From assembly GCA_903842475.1 (NCBI GenBank), contig CAIMMA010000761.1, positions 1 to 5,589 on the forward strand: DNA of 5,589 nt. Direction: 5' to 3'. Below, in pieces: positions 1-5,191 of this stretch; the stretch's first letter is position 1, and every line of letters starts with the position of its first letter. Source of the DNA: an uncultured bacterium. Lineage in GTDB: Bacteria > Desulfobacterota > Desulfobulbia > Desulfobulbales > Desulfobulbaceae. A program made the translations under genes and the position numbers. Below the pieces are notes generated by a model, which was given only the letters and a program-made list of their open reading frames with translations, was not told where the DNA came from and did not search any database.

Positions 1-348
1 GAGTTTCTCAAAGGAAGAAACCTGGAGTATGTCAAGGCGGCCAAGGCGCTGGGGGTTACTAACGTCACCATCATGTACCGTCATCTGTTGCCCAATAGTA
101 TGACCCCGGTGATCACCTTCCTGCCGTTTCGGATGTCCGGGGCGATTCTCGCCCTGACCAGCCTCGATTTTCTCGGACTCGGCGTACCGCCCTCGACTCC
201 CAGCCTTGGGGAATTGCTGGCCCAGGGCAAGGCCAATATCGATGCCTGGTGGCTTTCGCTCTCCACCTTCATTGTCCTGGTGGGCGCTCTGGTCCTGCTC
301 ATCTTTATCGGCGAGGCCTTGCGCGAGGCCTTTGATCCGAGGAATTGA
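1..348 (+). CDS. yejE: ABC transporter inner-membrane permease, YejE/OppC/DppC type (3' part only)
   Basis: This is the C-terminal 115 residues of a binding-protein-dependent peptide transporter permease. The frame is open from the first base, so the 5' end lies outside the window. Fragment residues 10-33 hold the cytoplasmic EAA loop that docks the ATPase: AAKALG at 13-18, then HLLPN at 28-32. A hydrophobic stretch follows at about 37-58, ending in TSLDFLGLG. The segment PSLGELLAQGKAN and a last membrane helix at about 86-108 come next, then the ending FIGEALREAFDPRN. This tail pattern is typical of YejE, the permease for microcin C-like peptides and oligopeptides, more than of DppC or OppC. 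The full family length is roughly 340 residues, so about a third is visible. The partner ATPase gene yejF does not follow directly, because the next gene is convergent. Family assignment is firm; the exact substrate is not known. Confidence 0.9.
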   Translation, partial: EFLKGRNLEYVKAAKALGVTNVTIMYRHLLPNSMTPVITFLPFRMSGAILALTSLDFLGLGVPPSTPSLGELLAQGKANIDAWWLSLSTFIVLVGALVLLIFIGEALREAFDPRN

Positions 349-399
349 TGGCGGAAAAGCGATTGGTCGGGGAGGGGTCTGCGGGTTTTGCGTCAGTCG

Positions 400-439
400 A
401 AAAATGAAAAAAGGAACCGAAACTTACGTTCCGATTCCT
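400..439 (-). terminator. Rho-independent terminator of the mglB-mglA operon
   Basis: Read on the minus strand, 439 to 412 forms a 12-pair stem (AGGAATCGGAAC against GTTTCGGTTCCT, with two G-U wobbles) closed by a GTAA tetraloop of the GNRA type. It is followed directly by TTTTT, CA and another TTTTT. It begins 29 bases after the stop codon of the 967-residue gene, where an operon terminator would be expected. The plus-strand side has no T tract, so it should act only on leftward transcription and does not explain how the permease transcript ends. Confidence 0.85.
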
Positions 440-468
440 CAATGGAAAAACGGTACAAGTCGAACTCG

Positions 469-3372
469 TCAGTGCTTGTGGTGCATCTCATGCCGCAGTC
501 TGGCGAACTCTTCATTGATATGACTGCGCAGTTCGGTGAGTTCGAAATACAACTCCTTGGCGGTATATTCAAAATGTGGTCCACCCTCTGCACCGGTTTG
601 GGTCGGGAGTGCGGGCATGATGGCGAAAACGTTGTGCAGCCACGTTGTGAAACGATTGATCGCTTCGGGTAAAACCTCGGGCGGTTGTTGCGCCTCAAGG
701 GTATGCTGGTAGAGATAATTCACCAATTTCTCGGTTGCTGCAATCTCTCTTTTCGGCAAGCGGGTGAGCATACCGATGACCGAATTGAGCAACTGCAACA
801 GGGCCCGCTGGTTGGGGGAAAGTTCGGTGTTCTGCAATGCGGTCAACAGTCGATCGGATTCGGCCACGTTCTCACGGGAGGTGGCACGGATCACACCGGG
901 CAGCACGACACCCAGCGAGGCCAGCAGTACTTGACCGCTCTCCTGCGACGCGAACGCTCCGGGCAGCCCGGTCGGAACGATTGCGGCCGGGCCACCGTCA
1001 TCCACTGCGGCTTCCAGCATTTGCGCCAGTTCGGTGGGTTGCGGCGAGGCCTCCTGGAAGGCTTCGTCGACCTCCAAGAATGAACTGAGCGCCCCTTCAA
1101 GTTCATTGTCCAGCAGGTTGTCGGTTGTCGCTGCCCAGGTTTCCTGTCCGTCCGTTTCTTCAGGAGCCAGGAAGTCGCTTAATGCCGGGGCGATGGAGGG
1201 CTCTTCCATGATATCTGCAAAGACCAGGTCAGTCTGTTCCGCCAATGAACGAATGGGGGGGGCGGATTCGGTTTGCCGGTCAGCCATAACTGCAGGTTCG
1301 ATGTCCGCCTCGGCTCCGAAGAAGAAATCGAGCTTTTCCTCAATCTCATCCATGGGGGTGAAGTCCAAGGTGGCGATCGCCTCCTCTTCTGAAAAGCCTC
1401 GTTCTTCACTGCTGTCGGCCAAGGCTGATTCGATGCCGCTTTCTTCGTCGAAAAAGAGTGATTTTTCGATTTCTTCAACGGAATCTTCGCTGAGTGTTTC
1501 AGCGTGGAGCGGTTCTTCTCCCGCTTCGGCAAAGAAATTGTCCAATTTACTCTGGATGTCGAGGGCGCTTTGATCCGCTTGATCCGCTTTCCGGCCAGGT
1601 TCGAGAGCCTCTGGAGGTGCTTCGGCCCCTGCAAGGGCAGCCTCTACCTGCGTTTCTTCGGGGAAGATGTCGGCCAGGGCCGCCACGGGACCGCTTGCTT
1701 CGTCGTCAAATGATGGCCGGCTTGCCGCGATGAAATGTTCATCGTCCGTTTCCGGTTCGGTCGATTCTTCCAATGCGTCGGCAAAGAAGCTGTCCAGCTT
1801 GGTCTGGATTTCGAAGGTGCTTTGTTGGGTTTCGAAATCATCCAGGCTGAGTTCGAGGGTGTCCGCCGGCTCTTCGGCGCCGGCAAGGGCGGCCTCTACC
1901 TGCGTTTCTTCAGGGAAAAGGTCGGCAAAGGCTGCTCCGGGCTGTTCCTGATTGTCGGCCTGGGCGGGGTGGCCGGTATCCGGCAGTGGGCTGTTGGCAT
2001 CCCTTGCTTCGTCAAAGAGGAAATCCAGTTGTTCGGCAAGGTCATTTTGGGCCGGCAGATCCAGGGGCTCTGACTCTTCGTTGAAGCCGGAGAGTTCGTC
2101 GGCGTCGGAAAGTGCCGGCATGAGGCCCCGGTTGCTGAGATTGGCCTCGATAAAGTCGTCGGCCAGTTCGTCGTCAACCGGTTGGATGGCATCCGGCGAA
2201 AGGATTTCGTCGGGATACTGGACATCCGCGGTTTCCATTGCCGGTTTTGCATCCATTGCAAAAAGCGTGTCAATTTCGGCTTGCAGGGCATCGGTGCGCA
2301 ACGCATCTGGCGGATTTTCTTCGGCTGTTGCCCGGGATAACGTAGCTCCTGCAGGTGCCGCAGGCGCGATCGGCGACTCCTCGGTTATCCTGGTCGGCTG
2401 ATCGTGCATGCTTTCGAAGGCTACTGGGGCGCTGATTTCGCCGACCAGCTCGTCCATGCGTTGTTCGTCAACGGACGCGGTCGGGTGCGCAATGAGCATT
2501 TTGAGGTTGTTGAGACGGTTAATCCGGTCAACCAGAATGTTCTGCACCTTGTCGTGCTCAAGAGGTTGTTCACCTGCGGCTGCCAGTTCGTCGAGGGCTT
2601 CACTGAAACTATGCAGCAGGATAAAGGACTCCGGGTGAGCTTGCGCTCTTTTTTCCGAGATATAATCGCCCAGGGCTTGTAACCCCTGGATCAAGACCAG
2701 GGCCGGTTTGTTATCGGCAAAGGATTGGTGAAAGGGGGTGAGCCGTGCGTTGAACTGCATGAGGCTCTCGTCGGTCACTTCCCAGTCAAGGCTGAGAATC
2801 GCTGCCCTGAGCTGTTTGGTGGCATCGGATTCGGCAGGAACCGGAGCAATTACCGAGGATGGCGAGGCAATGGCGGTTCTTTCGTCGAACCTGGGGATCG
2901 AGTCGTCTTCGCTTTGCTTGATCTGGTATTGGAGGATTCTGAATTTACGGACATCGCCTGCCAGCAGTTGGGTGATTTCATCGTTGGTGATGTCTTGCGT
3001 GGAGACGATTTTCTCAAAATTGTAAAAAAACGTCAGCAGCAGCTTGATGGAGTTGGGATGGGCATAGGCTCCCTTGGATTGGATATAACCGCCAATTTTA
3101 CCGAGTCCCTGCAAGTAGATTTCCGCTACCTTGTCGCCTTGCCAGTTCGCTTGCAAGTCCTCGACTTCATCCGCCAATTCCTGGAGAATTTCATCGTTGA
3201 TCTCCCAGTCCAAGGAAAGAATAATCGATTTAAGGCGGGTGAGCGGCGAGGACTCCTCCCCCGAAAATTCAAAAAGATCGACGTCCTGCGTATCGAAGGA
3301 TTCATTGGCAAAAAGCGTCAGATCCTCGAATTCATCGATTTTATAAACGGGTTCACGTTGCGTTTTTTTCAT
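469..3372 (-). CDS. Large acidic repeat protein, third gene of the mglBA operon; family not recognised
   Basis: A 967-residue soluble protein with no signal peptide or membrane segment. Residues 47-124 and 188-265 are two copies of one domain at an exact offset of 141 residues, with about 28 of 78 positions identical. Both copies contain ILSLDWE, QGL, G-YI and AHP, and both look helical. Residues about 300-795 are acidic and low in complexity: in 401-700 I count about 85 D/E against 11 K/R. This part carries repeated LD-F/FF motifs at 363-371, 445-453, 522-530, 606-614, 677-685 and 710-718, and an 84-residue tandem repeat (480-563 and 564-647). Residues about 797-967 form a helical C-terminal domain ending in a charged, possibly coiled-coil stretch and a His-rich tip. 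The gene starts 35 bases after mglA on the same strand; the ribosome site before its ATG is weak (only GAGCGG). I do not recognise a named family. A role as effector or scaffold of the MglA GTPase is inferred from the operon and the domain layout only. Confidence 0.9.
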   Translation of the reverse strand: MKKTQREPVYKIDEFEDLTLFANESFDTQDVDLFEFSGEESSPLTRLKSIILSLDWEINDEILQELADEVEDLQANWQGDKVAEIYLQGLGKIGGYIQSKGAYAHPNSIKLLLTFFYNFEKIVSTQDITNDEITQLLAGDVRKFRILQYQIKQSEDDSIPRFDERTAIASPSSVIAPVPAESDATKQLRAAILSLDWEVTDESLMQFNARLTPFHQSFADNKPALVLIQGLQALGDYISEKRAQAHPESFILLHSFSEALDELAAAGEQPLEHDKVQNILVDRINRLNNLKMLIAHPTASVDEQRMDELVGEISAPVAFESMHDQPTRITEESPIAPAAPAGATLSRATAEENPPDALRTDALQAEIDTLFAMDAKPAMETADVQYPDEILSPDAIQPVDDELADDFIEANLSNRGLMPALSDADELSGFNEESEPLDLPAQNDLAEQLDFLFDEARDANSPLPDTGHPAQADNQEQPGAAFADLFPEETQVEAALAGAEEPADTLELSLDDFETQQSTFEIQTKLDSFFADALEESTEPETDDEHFIAASRPSFDDEASGPVAALADIFPEETQVEAALAGAEAPPEALEPGRKADQADQSALDIQSKLDNFFAEAGEEPLHAETLSEDSVEEIEKSLFFDEESGIESALADSSEERGFSEEEAIATLDFTPMDEIEEKLDFFFGAEADIEPAVMADRQTESAPPIRSLAEQTDLVFADIMEEPSIAPALSDFLAPEETDGQETWAATTDNLLDNELEGALSSFLEVDEAFQEASPQPTELAQMLEAAVDDGGPAAIVPTGLPGAFASQESGQVLLASLGVVLPGVIRATSRENVAESDRLLTALQNTELSPNQRALLQLLNSVIGMLTRLPKREIAATEKLVNYLYQHTLEAQQPPEVLPEAINRFTTWLHNVFAIMPALPTQTGAEGGPHFEYTAKELYFELTELRSHINEEFARLRHEMHHKH
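1219..2286 (-). repeat. Protein-level array of short LD-F/FF motifs in the acidic linker
   Basis: Within the 967-residue protein, six clear copies follow the pattern [IL]-x-x-[EK]-[LIT]-D-x-[FLV]-F, often with A-D/E after it: LQAEIDTLF (363), LAEQLDFLF (445), IQTKLDSFF (522), IQSKLDNFF (606), IEEKLDFFF (677) and LAEQTDLVF (710). A seventh, degenerate copy (IEKSLFFDE) is at 635. They are spaced 33-84 residues apart by acidic, Pro/Ala-rich sequence. Such islands of hydrophobic residues in an otherwise disordered chain usually act as docking motifs. Confidence 0.7.
1432..1935 (-). repeat. Two tandem 252-bp units in the coding sequence of the large gene
   Basis: Units at 1684-1935 and 1432-1683 encode residues 480-563 and 564-647. 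PEETQVEAALAGAE recurs at exactly 84 residues, and EIQTKLDSFF and DIQSKLDNFF are also 84 residues apart. At DNA level 1876-1932 and 1624-1680 match at about 49 of 57 bases, including the 20-base run gcctctacctgcgtttcttc. The rest of the unit has diverged, which indicates an old in-frame duplication with no length change. Confidence 0.8.
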
Positions 3373-3388
3373 ATCACCGCTCTGGGGT

Positions 3389-3410
3389 TAGCTGCCACGG
3401 CTGGCCACTA
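3389..3410 (-). promoter_or_regulatory. Hairpin in the mglA to large-gene gap
   Basis: The minus strand can fold TAGTGGCCA against TGGCAGCTA around a GCCG loop, with one G-U pair and one G-A mismatch. The first three bases are the stop codon of mglA. No T run follows, so it is not an intrinsic terminator. It lies 17-38 bases before the ATG of the large gene and could affect its translation or message processing. The stem is short, so this may be chance. Confidence 0.3.
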
Positions 3411-4013
3411 CATAAGTTTTTTCTGAATGGAGATAACCGTGGATGATATTATTTTCTTTAACGTTTCAGGGACGTTATATCCTGTAAGCGCGCTTGCTTC
3501 AAAAGTCGGCACTTTGAGTTTGCTGTTGAGATCTTTATCCAGGACAGAGGTCGGCAGAATCGGTATCCCCTGATTACGTAAATCCACTTTATTATACTGG
3601 AGAACCAGCGGGAGCCGGAATATGGATTCCTTATAACTCGTCAGGTTCTCATGTAACTGGTTGAGCGAGCGAATGTTTTTCTCTCTCATCTGTTCCTGGG
3701 CATCGGCAACGAACACAATGCCGTCGACACCTTTCAACACAAGCTTTCTGGTGGCATTGTATTTGACTTGTCCAGGGACGGTGTACAGTTGGATTTTTAA
3801 CTCATAGCCCTTGATCTGGCCCATGTTGAAGGGCAGGAAATCAAAGAACAGGGTGCGGTCGCCATGGGTCTTGAGGCTGACCATTTCGGATTGAATCTGT
3901 TTAGAGAACTTTCGGTTGATGTATTCAAGATTGGTGGTTTTGCCGCCACGGCCGGGGCCGTAATAGACAATTTTCACTTGCACTATTTTTTCTCTGAGAT
4001 TTACAAAACTCAA
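3408..4013 (-). CDS. mglA: MglA, small Ras-like polarity GTPase
   Basis: A 201-residue cytoplasmic GTPase matching Myxococcus xanthus MglA (195 residues) from the first residues (MSFVN against MSFIN). The P-loop is GPGRGGKTT at 19-27. The DRTLFFDFLP segment at 52-61 contains R53 and T54, TVPGQ at 78-82 contains Q82, the base-specificity motif NKVD is at 141-144, and EASALTG is at 172-178. R53 and Q82 fall at the same numbers as the intrinsic arginine finger and catalytic glutamine of M. xanthus MglA, so GTP hydrolysis should be possible. In the family, GTP-bound MglA sits at a cell pole and drives or positions motility and secretion machines, and MglB stimulates hydrolysis. The start codon is TTG (4011-4013), chosen because the homology begins there and AGGAG lies 6 bases upstream. 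It is the middle gene of the operon, 79 bases after mglB and 35 before the large gene. Confidence 0.95.
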   Translation of the reverse strand: MSFVNLREKIVQVKIVYYGPGRGGKTTNLEYINRKFSKQIQSEMVSLKTHGDRTLFFDFLPFNMGQIKGYELKIQLYTVPGQVKYNATRKLVLKGVDGIVFVADAQEQMREKNIRSLNQLHENLTSYKESIFRLPLVLQYNKVDLRNQGIPILPTSVLDKDLNSKLKVPTFEASALTGYNVPETLKKIISSTVISIQKKLM

Positions 4014-4019
4014 AATAAT

Positions 4020-4024
4020 CTCCT
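4020..4024 (-). promoter_or_regulatory. Ribosome binding site that fixes the TTG start of mglA
   Basis: AGGAG on the minus strand lies 6 bases before a TTG codon. No ATG in that frame gives the conserved MSFVN beginning, so site and homology together set the start at 4013. Confidence 0.8.
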
Positions 4025-4043
4025 GCTGCCTGTTGAACGTATC

Positions 4044-4074
4044 GCGTCAGGGAACCGAAAAGGTAGCCTGACGC
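4044..4074 (-). promoter_or_regulatory. 31-nt hairpin in the mglB-mglA gap
   Basis: GCGTCAGG (4044-4051) and CCTGACGC (4067-4074) are perfect inverted repeats. Inside them ACC and GGT also pair across a five-base loop, separated from the outer stem by a small two-by-two internal loop. There is no T tract on either strand, so full termination is unlikely. Its place between the two genes, 31 bases from the mglA start, fits a role in message processing or stability, or in tuning the MglB to MglA ratio. The function is inferred. Confidence 0.55.
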
Positions 4075-4092
4075 TGCAACCGGTGGCGCCGG

Positions 4093-4491
4093 CTATTTGC
4101 GGGACCAGATTTTTTTAATGCGTTCGATCGTCTCGACGACATTGAGGCGAAGAAAGCCCAGGGATATGCTTTTGCCGAACATGGTGATCAACAAGAGTTC
4201 GTCGTCGATTTTCGAGAAATGAATATTGCATTCCGTGCCCTTGTGGAACAGCAAAGAAAATTCCTGCTCGCCGACGAGTTTGGCCATGGCGTCCACGGTG
4301 GCGAAATTACCGGCCGCCAGCGCGGCAAAAGAGTAGACGTCGTATTTTGACGTCCCGTTGTCTTTGGCGGTAATGATATTGCCGGCCATATCGATGATGA
4401 TAACGCAATCAACACCGATTTTTATGAGCTTTTCAGTCAGGATTTCATCTATTCTTTCAAGCTGTTCCTGGCTAACAACTCCATAGTTCAT
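4093..4491 (-). CDS. mglB: MglB-like roadblock/LC7 domain protein
   Basis: A 132-residue protein of the roadblock/LC7 fold. A helix at about 7-25 is followed by the strand VDCVIIIDMAGNIIT (27-41), a second helix rich in A and M (about 53-73), the strands EFSLLFHKG and CNIHFSKI, the strand LLLITMFG (99-106) and a C-terminal helix ending VVETIERIKKIWSRK. MglB dimers of this family bind MglA and stimulate GTP hydrolysis. The adjacent mglA in the order mglB-mglA, as in Myxococcus xanthus, supports this role over other roadblock proteins. It is shorter than M. xanthus MglB (159 residues as I recall) and lacks most of the C-terminal extension. ATG at 4489-4491 is preceded by GAGG with a 7-base spacer. 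It is the first gene of the operon. Confidence 0.88.
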   Translation of the reverse strand: MNYGVVSQEQLERIDEILTEKLIKIGVDCVIIIDMAGNIITAKDNGTSKYDVYSFAALAAGNFATVDAMAKLVGEQEFSLLFHKGTECNIHFSKIDDELLLITMFGKSISLGFLRLNVVETIERIKKIWSRK

Positions 4492-4498
4492 ATTGCTA

Positions 4499-4502
4499 CC
4501 TC
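4499..4502 (-). promoter_or_regulatory. Ribosome binding site of mglB
   Basis: GAGG on the minus strand lies 7 bases before the ATG of mglB. It overlaps the last codons of an 18-codon upstream reading frame (4496-4552). Confidence 0.6.
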
Positions 4503-4597
4503 GTCTGCATCAAATAAGTTGTTAAAGGCGAACATTTTGGGGCGGGTTTCATGGCGAAAAAAAGCCGACGTTTTTCCCGGAATAGAGTTAGAAATAG

Positions 4598-4618
4598 AAT
4601 TTGTAAAAAAAACAAATT
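4598..4618. repeat. AT-rich inverted repeat in the mglB leader
   Basis: AATTTGT (4598-4604) and ACAAATT (4612-4618) are perfect inverted repeats around seven A's. On the plus strand four T's follow and then C, giving a weak terminator-like shape; on the minus strand no T tract follows. With an all-AT stem apart from one G-C pair, it could instead be a protein binding site. The function is unknown. Confidence 0.35.
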
Positions 4619-4658
4619 TTTTCAAGGGTATCTTCGCCACCTCTTTTCAGATAACAAG

Positions 4659-4687
4659 AGTATACGCTAGAAAAAATGATATATGAA
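4659..4687 (-). promoter_or_regulatory. Candidate sigma-70 promoter for mglB-mglA
   Basis: On the minus strand, TTCATA (4682-4687, 4 of 6 to consensus) and TATACT (4659-4664, 5 of 6) are separated by 17 bases. Directly upstream, 4692-4699 and 4707-4714 are two runs of eight A's on this strand, which could act as an UP element. The predicted start near 4652 leaves a leader of about 160 bases before mglB. This is the best match I see in the gap, but the gap is AT-rich and chance matches are likely. Confidence 0.4.
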
Positions 4688-4857
4688 GCGGTTTTTTTTG
4701 GTTATATTTTTTTTATGGTTCTACCTGCTTAAACAGAGGCTGCGCAATGGTACGGTAGGTTGATCGCGCCACTGTCACTGTTCAGCAATGGTATTTGCAA
4801 GGGAATGTATTTTGTGAGGTCTTTTGCGGCAGAAGATGTTCGGGCACCAAGGTGGTC

Positions 4858-5166
4858 TTAACGTTTGCTCTTGTCCGCCGTGGCCAGCTTTTCTTTGTAT
4901 TTGCTGTTCACCGAATACACAAAGGCCAGCACCTCGGCAATGGTCTGATATAATTCAGCCGGTATTTCTTCGCCCACCGGTACCTTGGCGAGCAATTCCA
5001 CCAGGTCCCGGTCTTCCTTGATATGTACTCCCGCCTCGATGGCCAGGGCTATTATTTTATCGGCAATCAGATTGGCGCCGCTGGCCACGATTTTAGGCGC
5101 GCTCGATTTATTGGCGTCATACAGCAGGGCCACCGCTTTTTTCTTTGTGGGCTTTTCAGTTTCCAA
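4858..5166 (-). CDS. FlhB C-terminal-domain-like protein (YlqH/FhlB type)
   Basis: A 102-residue soluble protein resembling the cytoplasmic domain of FlhB/EscU/YscU, the substrate-switch component of flagellar and type III export gates. Recognisable parts are AVALLYD (about 11-17), SAPKIVASG (about 22-30), a helix ending in AIEAGVHIKED, DLVELLAKVPVGEEIP and the closing YQTIAEVLAFVYSVN. The membrane part of FlhB and the self-cleaving NPTH motif are both absent; KKK stands where NPTH would be. That is the usual form of the small stand-alone family. Start: a TTG at 5164-5166 preceded by GGAGG at 8 bases is preferred over an ATG at 5224-5226, which would overlap the upstream gene by 35 bases and add 20 residues unlike the family. 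It lies 25 bases after the FliK-like gene, a pairing seen in other bacteria (ylqG-ylqH in Bacillus, from memory). The exact role of such proteins is unsettled. Confidence 0.85.
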   Translation of the reverse strand: METEKPTKKKAVALLYDANKSSAPKIVASGANLIADKIIALAIEAGVHIKEDRDLVELLAKVPVGEEIPAELYQTIAEVLAFVYSVNSKYKEKLATADKSKR

Positions 5167-5174
5167 GCTATTTC

Positions 5175-5179
5175 CCTCC
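5175..5179 (-). promoter_or_regulatory. Ribosome binding site supporting the TTG start of the FlhB-like gene
   Basis: GGAGG on the minus strand sits 8 bases before TTG at 5164-5166 and 12 bases after the stop codon of the upstream gene. It is far better placed than anything before the alternative ATG at 5226. Confidence 0.75.
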
Positions 5180-5191
5180 GGTGCAATCCTT

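Larger units (their letters stand above)
4492..4857. other. 366-base AT-rich gap between the fliK/flhB-like pair and mglB
   Basis: No established gene lies here. It holds the candidate mgl promoter, several A or T runs of 6 to 8, the inverted repeat at 4598-4618, an 18-codon frame ending 4 bases before mglB on the minus strand, and a 39-codon basic frame on the plus strand (4551-4670). I see no convincing intrinsic terminator after the FlhB-like gene, so read-through into the mgl genes cannot be excluded. The base composition contrasts with the GC-rich coding DNA on both sides. Confidence 0.6.

Noticed and set aside
1034..1573. A 179-codon Ser-rich open frame on the plus strand
   Set aside because: The Ser/Lys-rich sequence is the reverse reading of the acidic GAA/GAT-rich repeat region; it has no domain features.
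2725..3426. A 233-codon open frame on the plus strand opposite the large gene
   Set aside because: It lies wholly antisense to a well supported gene, shows no domain pattern, and its composition is what the reverse frame of this GC-rich coding DNA would give.
4691..4714. T8 runs as plus-strand terminators
   Set aside because: No GC-rich stem precedes them and no established plus-strand gene needs a terminator there; an A-tract role upstream of the mgl promoter fits better.
4749..4764. Sigma-54-like element TGGTACG followed by TTG on the plus strand
   Set aside because: The TTG is shifted by one base from the required GG-GC spacing, the following C is missing, and no plus-strand gene lies downstream.
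4744..4793. Direct repeat GCAATGGTA at 4744-4752 and 4785-4793
   Set aside because: A nine-base repeat in a gap of this size is expected by chance about one time in four; there is no further symmetry.
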